A DNA stretch of 64,000 nt from NCBI GenBank assembly GCA_024036415.1, contig JAMWET010000024.1, positions 1-64,000 of the forward strand. The letters run 5' to 3'. Source of the DNA: Prochilodus magdalenae. Taxonomy: Eukaryota; Chordata; Actinopteri; Characiformes; Prochilodontidae. This document shows positions 37,638 through 50,300 of the stretch, one piece after another. A program made the position numbers and the translations under genes. Below the pieces are notes generated by a model that saw only the letters and a program-made list of their open reading frames with translations, was not told the origin of the DNA and ran no database searches. Each line of letters starts with the position of its first letter. Positions within the stretch are counted from its first letter, which is position 1.

Positions 37638-40360
37638 TCATATTTTATTATTGCAGAAAACATGGTTTTCGGTAATGACAGTTCTTAATGTTACACACTG
37701 ATTGTTGGGCTTTGAGGGACATTTATTTCAAAACAATGGGATCTGCTCACCATGTGGTCATGAGGGACATGGATGCATTCCCACTTCCTGCTTTACAATG
37801 CTACATGTGCTCCAACTAGAGAACTGAATTCTTTATGTTTCAGTAGTAACATGAAAACATGCTGTCATTTTTTTTAAATAAAGTTTTTCAGAATCTTTTA
37901 ATGTAATTTTAAAATGTAAAAGAGTCTAAATGAATGTCTGCGGTTTTCCATAGATCATTACATCATCCTTGCACATTTCTGAGTTCTGTATTTTTTTTAA
38001 TTGTGTCCCTGTGAGTTACAAGAAATACTCTGTTGCATGTGATGAAAGAGTTTTTCCTATCTTGACACAACAGGCATTGCCAAAACGTATTTGCAACATG
38101 ATATGCTTTGGCAAGATGAACATTTTAGTCTACTACAGAATTGGATTTGAATGTGGATACAGACCAGAACCCCATGGTTCTTATGTATCATCTTCTTTCC
38201 AGCTTTTTGCCCACATACATGTTTCTGCAAAGCCATTTTTCTGTTATGTCATGCTCAAAGCCCCTACGCTGCACTTTCAAGGAGAAAATACCAGAACTCA
38301 TAAATAAAGCAGCACAAACCAAAGAGTTTATCAATACAGAGCTCATCTTTTCATGCCTTCACACATTTTGTAACGTCAGCAAGTCTCGCCGAAGAAGCCT
38401 TTTCATGTAGATGCACTGTTATCCATATCAAAGGAAAGGATGGAGAATGAGAAAATGATGGGGGGGCATGGTTAATTTCTTTCCCATTGCAGGGCTGAAA
38501 GTGAAAGGCGAAAAGTAAATGAACATCCTTCGTAAACATTGCGCTTTCCTTTCATTTGCTAAGGCTTACTGAAAGTGGGTCGCACACTGTAACCGGTTTG
38601 GTTGCTGGCTTGCTTCAAAAGCAGCCAGCCATGGCATACCCATTATGAGCTTGGACTCTGTGGTTCTGTGGCAGTTCTCAGCTTTACCTGTTCCATTTCT
38701 TCTTCTACTGCTTCTATACAAATTAGCAAAAATGTACCGCACACAATCTTAACCATGAACCATGTTGGAAAAGCGAAGAACCTTTAGGTGTCGTAACATT
38801 TTCCATACCAGTTTTACATTTACATTATGTTCCAACTTTAAAGACGTCTTAATTACAAAAACGAATGCACTGAAGAGCTGTCCAGCTAAAACCAGAAGTA
38901 GCGGCTGTCTGTATAGATCTTGACAATAAAAGTTGCTAGGTTCTTATCTTAGCCACAAAACAAAGTTCTTCAAAGGTTCTTTAGTAAATGTCCAACACAA
39001 AAATTAAAACATGGGGAGATGGGTAAAGGGGGTAAATATCTTATTTTGAAACTGACATAGAGAGGGTAGCCCTATTTTCCATTACATGCAATGTTGTGTG
39101 GTACTGGGCCTTCGTTTAGCCTTTGCTAACGCTTGTTATGAGGTGCTTGTTAAGATTCAATAAGGTTAACAAGCTTTTGCCTAAAAACTGAAATCACGCT
39201 ATATCTGAATATCGTCTAATTACCAGCTACAGTTGCCTTAGCTTTTATTTAGTTCAACTGTCTGATTGATAGTGAGGTTAGCTGTCACCACCTTTAAACT
39301 TGGGGTCAGTAATATAAGCACATCGAACAGCAACAATGGTTAATTCTAGCTATAAAAACGACTTCCATGTGCATAACTTCTTGTTACAGGAACCTGATTT
39401 GGGGTTTGGATTAGCTGACATTAACATTAACTATGCTGGAGTTCACATAAAGCATTCTGAATCGTCAGGTAATGTCAGGTCTCTGGCCACACTTAAAAAT
39501 ATCACTACCAGAAGTGCTTTTAGTAGAGAAGTATTTGAAGCTTCACACCGTGTTGTTTGGGATTCAGCCTCAGTGTCTCATGTTAACCATTAGACTTGTC
39601 TCATTCTCGTAGCGTTTTAACCTTAACATAAATTGTTTTGTTATCTCATTTCACCACACGGCCACAAAAACAATTACTCATCAGAGGATGATTCAGAGGA
39701 CACATCAGGGGACACAACGTTAGTGAGTTTTTTAAAGAGCAGCTTTGGTGTAAAATATAAAACTGATTTGAGACACAAAGACAAGGCAACATCATAATCC
39801 GCCACTGACCAAGCCTTGAATTAGCAAGGCTGGAATTATCTTATAGCTAGCTAATGTCTTATGGGATGGAGTGGGCTTTGTTTCATAGGAGCAAATGCAT
39901 CCTCCCCAATGTCCCTCACTCCTACCCCCTTGGTTACGGGTCAAAGTAATATTCATTACTATATAGAGAGCCTTTCATTGTTATCAAACATTTACATTAT
40001 GTGGAGGTTCATGAAACTTTCAAAAGGTTCTTCTCATTTGCTCACATCACATCTCTATTACGATTTATTGAAGGTTCTTTTTGGAATACGGCTAACAGAC
40101 TGGTTGTTTCAATGTTGAAATTCCAAAATACAGTAGTGCAATTTTCAAATCACCTATATTATTATCTTTAGATTATTAGAATAGATTATTATCTAATCTG
40201 TTAACAGAGAGCTTGTGAAAGGCTTCTAGATAAGTTTAAACAAAACTAACCAAACCAATTCAAAGCCACCAAACACCCCATGTGCTGTTTACATAACAAT
40301 AACACCAGAATACACTATTGGCAGTGTTTAGGCCTCCAGCAAGAAATTATATTTTGGTGC
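37638..40360. other. Unique DNA with possible MITE scraps
   Basis: Short words of the AAAGGTTCTTT type (about 38965-38985 and 40020-40085) hint at decayed MITEs. Several open frames of 60-112 codons have no supporting signals. Confidence 0.4.
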
Positions 40361-40460
40361 TAATAATAATAATAAGAATAAGAATAAGAATAATAATAAT
40401 AATCATAATAAAATAATAAAAATGCTTTATTCTTATATAGCGCTTTTTAAAAATTCCAAA
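40361..40460. repeat. (AAT/AAG)n microsatellite with a retroposon-type tail
   Basis: TAATAATAA and AGAATAAGAATA units are followed by TTTATTCTTATATAGCGCTT, a motif that accompanies many interspersed repeats in fish. Confidence 0.7.
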
Positions 40461-40685
40461 AATGTTCAGTTCACAGAAGTACACAAGAGAGTATGTTCTT
40501 GGTTATAGTAACAGGCTTGTGGCCACTTACATGAAACATCTTAAATTTTTAGCCTAAAGCCTCAGGGAACCTACATCTGTGTTTTCTGTCTAATTATGTT
40601 CATCTTTTTCTTCTGGGCCACAATATACATGTACAAAGTATGTCTTAGAAATACTTTCCCTAGTTTAATAAATGTCAGATTCCGT

Positions 40686-40992
40686 CAGCCTTTCCTAACC
40701 AATCACAAGGCTGCTGCAATCTTGCCCCGCCCACACAAAAGTTTCATAGTCAAAGAAATTTAGCAAGCTAACGCTAACCCTGGAATAACCAATGGCTAGC
40801 AAGCTAGACCACCTGTCTGTCGCCCACCTATTCATTTTTATCCAAACACTAACACTGTTCATCCGTCTGCAGGTATGTTGGTCTGCTTCTTTATCCACTA
40901 AGCACCACATTAAAGCTGGATAATGCTTTCAGTTCTGTATGAGTTGTGGAGCAGGCTAGGAACATTGGACAGAAAGCTGTCAATCAAGCTGT
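40686..40992. repeat. Dispersed repeat, copy 2 (longest copy)
   Basis: This is the fullest copy of the element seen at 12105-12352. Its left end (TTTCCTAACCAATCACAAGG) is also found at 24724, beside the first minisatellite array. It ends at AAGCTGTCAATCAA. No coding capacity was recognised. Confidence 0.55.
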
Positions 40993-41399
40993 CGCCCTCA
41001 CTGTTCTTAGAAAATATGATGGGTTCTTTATCATCTCACATCTTATTTTTTCATTCTAGCTTTGCTGGGTGTTTAGTACAATACAAACATGTTTAACCCT
41101 TTAGTCCGTGTTTCCTGGGGCTTTAATTTAAAGCTTTATGTAAACTTTGTGTAGAGTCTCAAACTTTACAATCAAGTTTTCTTTTTTATTTCAATTTGTA
41201 TCTAAATATATCCCAAGAGAGATTTTATGCAAATTACTTTAGAGAAATAATAAATGACAGGTCAAAATATTAATCTAAGATTTCTTTTACACAAGTGGCC
41301 ACTGGACCTTAATTTGCACAAAAAAATAACAATGCAAATCACAGTAACAATATGAATTAGAAACATCAGTCAGCCAAAAGCGGAACCTCTGGAATCTCT
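40993..41399. other. AT-rich unique DNA
   Basis: No recognised feature. Confidence 0.4.
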
Positions 41400-41900
41400 G
41401 TTTTAAATGTTTCAGAACATCCAACCAATTTTAATATAACATGAGTAAGCACAAAATTCAGCTTTTAATCATTTCATTTGTTGAAGATAAAGAATGATTA
41501 AAAACTTATTATCCATGTGAATTGCCCCTTAAACCTAATAACTGGTTGTGCCACCCTCGGCAGTGACAACTGCAATTACATGCTTGCATGGACTGGCAAT
41601 AAGCCACTCCAAAACCTTAATTATGTTACCATTGAGTCCATTGAGATTGTTGTCCTACTATGTAACCCAGTTGTGCCTAAGTTGGCAAATGTGAGATGAG
41701 TCTCTGTGCTCTTTAAAGGCAGTGGTTTCAGCAGTGCATCATTTACATTAACTGACACAACTGAGGTCTGCAGTTCCTTAGATGTTCATCTGGGTTGTTT
41801 TGTGACCTCCTGGATGAGTTGTTGATGTGCTCCTGGTGAAATTTTGGCTACTAACGCTGGCTACTAGATTTCACAACCAGTACAATCTGAAACATTCAAG
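41400..41900 (-). pseudogene. Decayed Tc1-like transposon, coding strand minus
   Basis: The plus strand carries words that are the complement of another common teleost Tc1-like family: AATTGCCCCTTAAACCTAAT, AACTGGTTGTGCCACCCTCG, then CTGAGGTCTGCAGTTCCTTAG and TTTTGTGACCTCCTGGATGAG. The middle of the transposase gene is missing between about 41620 and 41700, and stops interrupt what is left. The clear order of words supports the assignment; the terminal repeats themselves were not resolved. Confidence 0.6.
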
Positions 41901-42222
41901 TTTGCCAAAACAAACAAAAAAAAAAAACTTAGGAAGCAAACAGTTTTTGCAAACTGGCAGTTTTATTACCAATGATCACATGATTTTACTTGTCTACCTT
42001 AAATGGTGGGTCGATATTAGACTGTGCTCTTAAGCTGTCCTTCAGACAGACAATTCTTAATTCCAGACAACCCGTTTGCGAAAGCTTTAGAGAATTTGCC
42101 CTATGTAGTGCATGGTCTCATGCACAGCAAATGTAAAAATATATCTAATCTACAGAGTCAGTTACATATAAAACGATAATGCCATAGAAGCACAGCACCA
42201 TTATCTGCGTATGGCTCCACAG

Positions 42223-42420
42223 CAGCGTTTTCTTGTTTATAGCCCCGGAATTGCCCTGCTTCGTGTGTTTCCCCTGCTCACAGCATGCCTGACTCAACTA
42301 ATCATCTCATCAACTAATTAAAAAGCCTTTAATGAGGTTAAAATGGGTGTGTTAGAGCAGGGAGACACTAAAATTGGCAGGGCAGGGATACTCCAGGGCC
42401 ACAACTGTGGAACGCCGCTC
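42223..42420. mobile_element. hAT-type MITE, near full length
   Basis: The termini read CAGCGTTTTC and AACGCCGCT. The interior words follow the order expected for the family: GCCCTGCTTCGTGTGTTTCC, ACTCAACTAATCATCTCATC, TTAGAGCAGGGAGACACTAA, GGCAGGGCAGGGATACTCCA. It is about 198 bp long, near the usual size, with diverged ends. It has no coding capacity and would depend on a hAT transposase. Confidence 0.75.
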
Positions 42421-42453
42421 TAAATATATAATAAATAAATAATAAATTCCAGT

Positions 42454-42485
<32 letters not shown>

Positions 42486-42486
42486 A
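42421..42486. repeat. (AAAT)n microsatellite
   Basis: AAATAAAT units run up to 42486, directly abutting the right end of the hAT MITE. Confidence 0.95.
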
Positions 42487-43779
42487 ATCTATTTCAGAGA
42501 TGAAATAAATAGCGATATTGGCCACTGCCTCACGCTGCTTACTTCTTCTTCCTTACCCATAAAACAAGCATGCATTTCTGGACTGCATTAAGTGCTCTGG
42601 GCATGCAACCAGAACTAATCTGCCACATGACAGTGTGAAATCACACAGCTCCAGCCGCCCAAGAAGACAAGTCAAGCTACGCCTCCAGTGTGAACATGCT
42701 AAGTCATTACATCACAACTCAAACTGCCCAAGTTCTCCTCAACAACAAGGTCACCCTTTCCTAGTTCTAGTATAAATAGGCTGTGATTTGCCATTTTGAA
42801 ACCCTGCAGTGACTCCAGAAATACACGTCACAGAGCGAAACCCAAATGGAGCATCCTGCAGAGAGTATTATGAAAGGTTGTATGTTACAGTGAGTTTAAC
42901 ACACTTACCAGGTATTGTTAAATATGTCTACACCCACAGTATGAGAAATCAGCCGTCAGGAATTAAACTTGGTGGGCAGGTTTTACCATACATTGCGGCT
43001 GACACCATACTGAGAGATACTACTTCTGTATGTGTAGCTCAATAAATTTTACCCATATTTATGATCATTTATTGTTCCTGGAAACCTTTATCTTCCTTCT
43101 TAATAGTACTGCAGTCCCACACTTCCTTCTGAGTGTGATGAGAAACCCTAAATGCACCTCATATCATACAATCACCTCAGTCATACTATTTAGTTACCTA
43201 TGCTGGTTACTTGGAGCTTGCTAGTAGTACTAGTTTACTTTTGATCTGGACATCAACACAAAGTCAGCTACAGTTGTTTCTCACTATGAAACTCGTTTAT
43301 GATGATCTGCTTCAACCAGAAGACAGTGATTAAACCACATGGCTGCTTGATATCGTCCAAGGCTTAAGAAACTCTCCCAAGTGAAATGTGCAGAGTGACT
43401 TAACTCTGACTTAACGCTGTACAGGATCTTGTTAAAGATGTGGGATGTTATTTACCAGCTTGTTTTCTGTTCCACCTTAAATGGTGCCGCAGTTACATTC
43501 TGGCACTGTACAAGCTGCATCATAGCACTTATGGTTTTCCAATCTCTTTTGCAAATGGATTTCAGTTTTAAGGAGACAACAGTCTTCTCTTTATACAGTG
43601 TACCGTGAGGTTCACTGTGTGTCAGGTTCATGTATTAAGCTCTCCTTATTCAGCTATGCCAATTTAAAAATAGTTTTACACAGTCAACAAAATTGGGAGA
43701 ACTGCAGATTATATAGACACTTTTTAATGTGTTGCATAAACTGGACTATACAGGAAACGGTAACATTTGCTTACAACTT

Positions 43780-43782
<3 letters not shown>
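42487..43782. other. Unique DNA
   Basis: Open frames of 64-89 codons lack splice or domain support. No repeat was recognised. Confidence 0.4.

Positions 43783-43830
<48 letters not shown>
43783..43830. repeat. (CA)n microsatellite
   Basis: About 24 uninterrupted CA units. Confidence 0.97.
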
Positions 43831-43834
<4 letters not shown>

Positions 43835-44232
43835 ACAAAATGGATGAAAGAGATGGTGGAAATGTGAATAAACACCTGAACATTTCACCTCATTCATGAG
43901 CTGAAGTTTTATGACTGCTTACGCACACAGATTCTAGTTAATGGGACAGTGCAGATCCATCAGCTTGGCTGTCACTAAGCCAGCACTAGAAACAACAGTG
44001 ACAGGTTGAGTGAGTTAATTGTGCATTTTCACTGCCCAAATTTCAATCAAGATATCATTGGTCATATATATATGCTTGTATGAATTTACAGCTATTCAAA
44101 TAACCTGAAGCTCTTAGTATGTAGGCTCGTCAAAGCACCGAGTAAATCCCTCGTAAAACTGTTGACATAACAGTACAAACAGCCTCATGTGGCACGCTGT
44201 GTTTACAGAAGTCCAGTGCCAAACTAGGGAAT

Positions 44233-44350
44233 AGTCAAGTCAGGCCAAATTTATTTAGATTGTGCTTTTTACAACAGGTGTCATAAAGCAGCTTTACAAA
44301 AAAAAGATACCTCAAGTAGACATCAACAGTCAAAAGAGGAAACCGTCCCC
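44233..44350 (+). mobile_element. Retroposon-like repeat fragment
   Basis: TAGTCAAGTCAGGCCAAATT, TTATTTAGATTGTGCTTTTT, ACAACAGGTGTCATAAAGCAG and CTTTACAAA form the start of an abundant teleost interspersed repeat. The right limit is uncertain and may run to about 44680. Confidence 0.45.
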
Positions 44351-47300
44351 GTCAGGTCAACCCCAGATAGCAACAAACACAACAAGGATAAGAGTTTAAG
44401 ATTACAGGCAATACTGAATAGAGTAACTGTTAGTAACTGTTAGATAGAAGACTATGTGTGTAGTCTATTAGAAGGAATAGGAGAAGTGTTGAGTGTTTTT
44501 GAGGCAGAGGAAGAAAAGTCTAATTAGTCTGTGATTAAATAGCAAGATCATCGGATGGGCGCCCAGGATGCAGGCGAAGCCCTCATAGCACTAGACAGGA
44601 AGAAGCTTCATGGTAGGCAAAACAATAACATAGAAAATCACAAAATCATTGATTATTAGTACTATTATAACAATACTAACAGTAAATAATAATAAATAAT
44701 ACTAAAAAATTGTACTAACAGTATTAGTACTATTTGGAAGTACAATTTAAACCTTCCCTTAAGCAAAGTAATAACAGGATATGGTTATGTAACATTCATT
44801 CCATTAGACATATTGGCACTGAATTTTATGTGTATAGTATATAGTAAATCAATTAATATTGAAATATTGACCATTTATAATGCCTTAAGTGCTGTGACAT
44901 CATCTGTTGTGTACACACACAGGCTATGGCCCCACAACCTTGATGCGAACACTTCATATAAAGCTTTCTTTCACGACAAACAGACAAACAGATCTTTCTA
45001 TGCAGAGCACTGTGGGGTTGCATTAGGATAGAACGGTGCTGACCCATGCACCAGCTCTTTTTGAAGAGGGCTACTGCTCGTGTTTGATGAGCGAGATTGC
45101 TTTGAGGGAAAAGGCCGCTCCATTACTGCATTATGGACGCTCTGGGGGTGCAAATCAAAAGGTTACATTTCATTCTCCATGGAGGGCTTTCGATTCCATG
45201 TCCACATTAATCTATCAGTGGCTTGTGGGCAATGGTGAGGGCAGAGCTTATTTCATACTGTGTTATTAGTTTGCTGGACTGAGTTACCAAGCCTTATCTT
45301 AGCCACAGGAAGGTTAATTGGGGTGGTGCAGTAACAAGGGTTAACCCGAATTTGGTAATATGGGGGATATCTTAACATATCAAACCGTAGAGGCAAAGTT
45401 TCAACATCGCAATGTTTCAGATTCACATCAGGCCCAGTTGGTTGTATGGGCACATGCCCAGGCTTCCGAGCCTCTTGGGGTCCCTGTGAGCGAGTGTGAT
45501 GAAAATTAAACAGTTGACTTCACCTCACACTGGTGAAAAAAATTAGCCTTGTATTACATCCAGTTAAAATCTGGATGCTCTGCACGTCATTTATAGGGCC
45601 GGTGTTGCTAGTGATCTGTCTAATTCCACTATGAACGGCCAATATAATTTTTCCATGCTGCCGTGCTGGTATGTTGTAGCTTAGGATGCTCCATGGTTGG
45701 GTTTTTAAGATCTGAAAAAAATGGCAAGTACCAGTGACAATGATGAATTTAGATAAATGACTTCAGGTCTGTTTGCCATAAGCCCATAGCTCAGTGGAAA
45801 CATCCAGAATGAATAAAAAGTATGTTGCCCACTGCTAATAGCGTGCTAGCCTCATGGTGCCACACCAACATTGTCTTATTTGTTGTGATGATTTGTCTGA
45901 CCACTAAAAACATGTTTCAGATAGGGGTCCACCAAACATCTGTGCCCACGGGCCTTTAATTTGATGATCCAGGCCGGACTACAATATGCAATACCACCGT
46001 CAAATGGGTCAATGCACTGTGTTGCATTAAGCATGAATTAGTGTTGGCTTTCTGATTATTGCTTACATAAGCACTGACATTAGCATTGCCTTGGCTTTAT
46101 ACACTGCAGTATACTACCTTTGTGTCTATAGAGATTCAGTTGTTGGTAATACAGCCATTATTGATACTCTAGCTTTATGATATCATCTGAAACGTTTGAA
46201 ACAGATGTTTGACTCCTTTTTTTGTATAACAATACATTTACATTGGTTGCATCTCATCCAACACAACCCTTACAGTTATTGTCCAGTGTATTCAGAATGC
46301 AAAGCGCTCAAAATACAATGACAATGCTTGTACTACAGGAGCAAACATCTATAGCCAATATACTGTACAACATATAGTGCAAGATGGGCACTACAAGGAA
46401 TGGGGTATTGCGCACACTAGACTACAAGCCAGGCAATAAACAGTATCAGAGGTAACCCAGTGAAAAACACTCTTCTAGGTGGTGACAGTATGGGTATAGG
46501 AATCCTTTAGGGGCCAACAAATTAGCTGAGGAACTTGAAGTTTAAGAGCAGACTTATAATGAAGGCAACAAAGTTTATATTATGTCTCTATATATATGGT
46601 TAATATGTGTATTGCTGACAATGTTTTTTTTCTGATGGGTTCTAATGCAATACAAGGTAAGTTACACATTTACTTTCACAGCATTCTGGATCTGTCCCAC
46701 GATGCAGTATTTCTTGCTTACTCAGCTAACACTGAGCTTAGCTGGATCTCTAACAGTTTCTTTTCCTTATGGGTATATTAAGGTAGTGTGAGTGAGTTAG
46801 TGTTAACAGTAGTAGGGTAGTCACTCTGGAGAAGATAATCTGCCAATTAATTAATAATTGCTTTCTCTTTATTGATGACTCCCCCACATGCTCCACACGA
46901 TTGGTTGTTGATCATAAATGTTAGGTTTTCACATGCGTGCAAATAAGAATTATTCACAGCCTGAGCATCTCAAGCTGGGTTGAAAGAGAAAACTGTTAAC
47001 CTGTTGAGAAACCAGGACACCTCACCTGTGTTTGTCAGGATTTGTGAAATCAGATTAAATTCGGTCTAAGCTAACAAACCCTGCATTGGCTAGTTCTTGT
47101 TGTTCGACTACAAGCCAAAACCAGATGGCATAACACACACATGACAAAAATAACAAACAAACAACACTTCTGTCTTTTTTCTTCTCATCTTCCATTTCAC
47201 CTCTCAGTTAAACAGATATGCATGCTCTTGTATGAGATTTGATAACATAGTTGCCGTTAGACAACATGAAGGTACAGTGGTCATCCATAAGTTGTTCGGG

Positions 47301-47370
47301 GGGCTCTGGTCATAGGAAGTCCATGAGCATCTGTATGTGTTGCTTAATCCATATCAGTGATGGACAGCAA
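44351..47370. other. Unique DNA, possible conserved block
   Basis: About 45090-45240 is a candidate conserved non-coding element (CTCTGGGGGTGCAAATCAAA, CTTTCGATTCCATGTCCACA). No exon or transposon was recognised elsewhere. Confidence 0.35.
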
Positions 47371-50300
47371 CTGTAAGAAGTGTGTTGGTGTACAGTAACT
47401 CAGTGAGTGTAATGTGTTAGTGTGCTGTAAGTAGTGTGTTGGTGTACAGTAACTCAGTAAGTGTAATGTGTTAGTGTACTGTAAGTAGTGTGTTGGTGTA
47501 CTGTAACTCAGTAAGTGTAATGTGTTAGTGTACTGTAAGTAGTGTGTTGGTGTACAGTAACTCAGTAAGTGTAATGTGTTAGTGTACTGTAAGTAGTGTG
47601 TTGGTGTACAGTAACTCAGTAAGTGTAATGTGTTAGTGTACTGTAAGTAGTGTGTTGGTGTACAGTACCTCAGTAAGTATAATGTGTTAGTGTACTGTAA
47701 GTAGCGTGTTGGTGTACAGTACCTCAGTAAGTGTAATGCGTCAGTGTACTGTAAGTAGCGTGTTGGTGTACAATAACTCAGTAAGTGTAATGTGTTAGTG
47801 TACTGTAAGTAGCGTGTTGGTGTACAATAACTCAGTAAGTGTAATGTGTTAGTGTACTGTAAGTAGCGTGTTGGTGTACAGTAACTCAGTGTAATGTGTT
47901 AGTGTACTGTAAGTAGTGTGTTGGTGTACAGTAACTCAGTTAGTGTAATGTGTTAGTGTACTGTAAGTAGTGTGTTGGTGTACAGTAACACAGTAAGTGT
48001 AATGTGCACAAACACCACTTTTTAGTGTACTGTAAGTAACGTGTTGGTGTACAGTAACTCAGTGTAATGTGTCCTTGTACTGTAATTTATAGTTAGTGTG
48101 TGTGGGCAGCAAAGTGGTGTACAGTACAGGGAAACTCAGTAACTGTGTAATGTGTTAGTGTGAACTGTAGTAGTGTGTTGGTGTACAGTAACTCAGTAAG
48201 TGTAATGTGTTAGTGTACTGTAAGTAGTGTGTTGGTGTACAGTAACTCAGTATAATGTGTTAGTGTGTAATGTGTTAGTGTACTCAGTGTAAGTAGCGTG
48301 TTGGTGTACAGTAACTCAGTAAGTGTAATGTGTTAGTGTACTGTAAGTAGTGTGTTGGTGTACAGTAACTCAGTAAGTGTAATGTGTTAGTGTACTGTAA
48401 GTAGCGTGTTGGTGTACAGTAACTCAGTGTAATGTGTTAGTGTACTGTAAGTAGTGTGTTGGTGTACAGTAACTCAGTTAGTGTAATGTGTTAGTGTACT
48501 GTAAGTAGTGTGTTGGTGTACAGTAACACAGTAAGTGTAATGTGTTAGTGTACTGTAAGTAACGTGTTGGTGTACAGTAACTCAGTGTAATGTGTTAGTG
48601 TACTGTAAGTAGTGTGTTGGTGTACAGTAACTCAGTAAGTGTAATGTGTTAGTGTACTGTGAGTAGTGTGTTGGTGTACAGTAACTCAGTAAGTGTAATG
48701 GGTTAGTGTACTGTAAGTAGTGTGTTGGTGTACAGTAACTCAGTAAGTGTAATGTGTTTGTGTACTGTAAGTAGTGTGTTGGTGTACAGTAACTCAGTAA
48801 GTGTAATGTGTTAGTGTACTGTAAGTAGTGTGTTGGTGTACAGTAACACAGTAAGTGTAATGTGGTAGTGTACTGTAAGTAGTGTGTTGGTGTACAGTAA
48901 CTCAGTGTAATGTGTAAGTGTACTGTAAGAAGTGTGTTGGTGTACAGTAACTCAGTTAGTGTAATGCGTTAGTGTGCTGTAAGTAGTGTGTTGGTGTACA
49001 GTATCTCAGTAAGTGTAATGCGTTAGTGTACTGTAAGTAGTGTGTTGGTGTACAGTAACTCAGTAAGTGTAATGTGTTAGTGTACTGTAAGTATAGTGTT
49101 GATGTACAGTAACACAGTAAGTGTAATGTGGTAGTATACTGTAAGTAGTGTGTTGGTGTACAGTAACTCAGTAAGTGTAATGTGTTAGTGTGCTGTAAGT
49201 AGTGTGTTGGTGTACAGTAACTCAGTTAGTGTAATGCGTTAGTGTGCTGTAAGTAGTGTGTTGGTGTACAGTAACTCAGTAAGTGTAATGTGGTAGTGTA
49301 CTGTAAGTAGCGTGTTGGTGTACAGTAACTCAGTAAGTGTAATGTGTTAGTGTACTGTAAGTAGTGTGTCGGTGTACCGTAACTCAGTAAGTGTAATGTG
49401 TTAGTGTACTGTAAGTAGCGTGTTGGTGTACAGTACCTCAGTAAGTGTAATGCGTCAGTGTACTGTAAGTAGCGTGTTGGTGTACAATAACTCAGTAAGT
49501 GTAATGTGTTAGTGTACTGTAAGTAGCGTGTTGGTGTACAGTAACTCAGTGTAATGTGTTAGTGTACTGTAAGTAGTGTGTTGGTGTACAGTAATTCAGT
49601 AAGTGTAATGTGTTAGTGTACTGTAAGTAGTGTGTTGGTGTACAGTAACTCAGTTAGTGTAATGTGTTAGTGTACTGTAAGTAGTGTGTTGGTGTACAGT
49701 AACTCAGTAAGTGTAATGTGTTAGTGTACTGTAAGTAACGTGTTGTGTACAGTAACTCAGTGTAATGTGTTAGTGTACTGTAAGTAGTGTGTTGGTGTAC
49801 AGTAACTCAGTAAGTGTAATGTGGTAGTGTACTGTAAGTAGTGTGTTGGTGTACAGTAACACAGTAAGTGTAATGTGGTAGTGTACTGTAAGTAGTGTGT
49901 TGGTGTACAGTAACTCAGTTAGTGTAATGCGTTAGTGTGCTGTAAGTAGTGTGTTGGTGTACAGTAACTCAGTAAGTGTAATGTGTTAGTGTACTGTAAG
50001 TAGCGTGTTGGTGTACAGTAACTCAGTAAGTGTAATGCATTAGTGTGCTGTAAGTAGTGTGATGTGTTAGTGTACTGTAAGTAGTGTGTTGGTGTACAGT
50101 AACTCAGTAAGTGTAATGTGTTAGTGTACTGTAAGAAGTGTGTTGGTGTACAGTAACTCAGTAAGTGTAATGTGTTAGTGTGCTGTAAGTAGTGTGTTGG
50201 TGTACAGTAACTCAGTTAGTGTAATGCGTTAGTGTGCTGTAAGTAGTGTGTTGGTGTACAGTAACTCAGTAAGTGTAATGTGGTAGTGTACTGTAAGTAG

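Noticed and set aside
41517..41699. Plus-strand frame of 60 codons
   Set aside because: It is antisense to a decayed Tc1-like transposase remnant.
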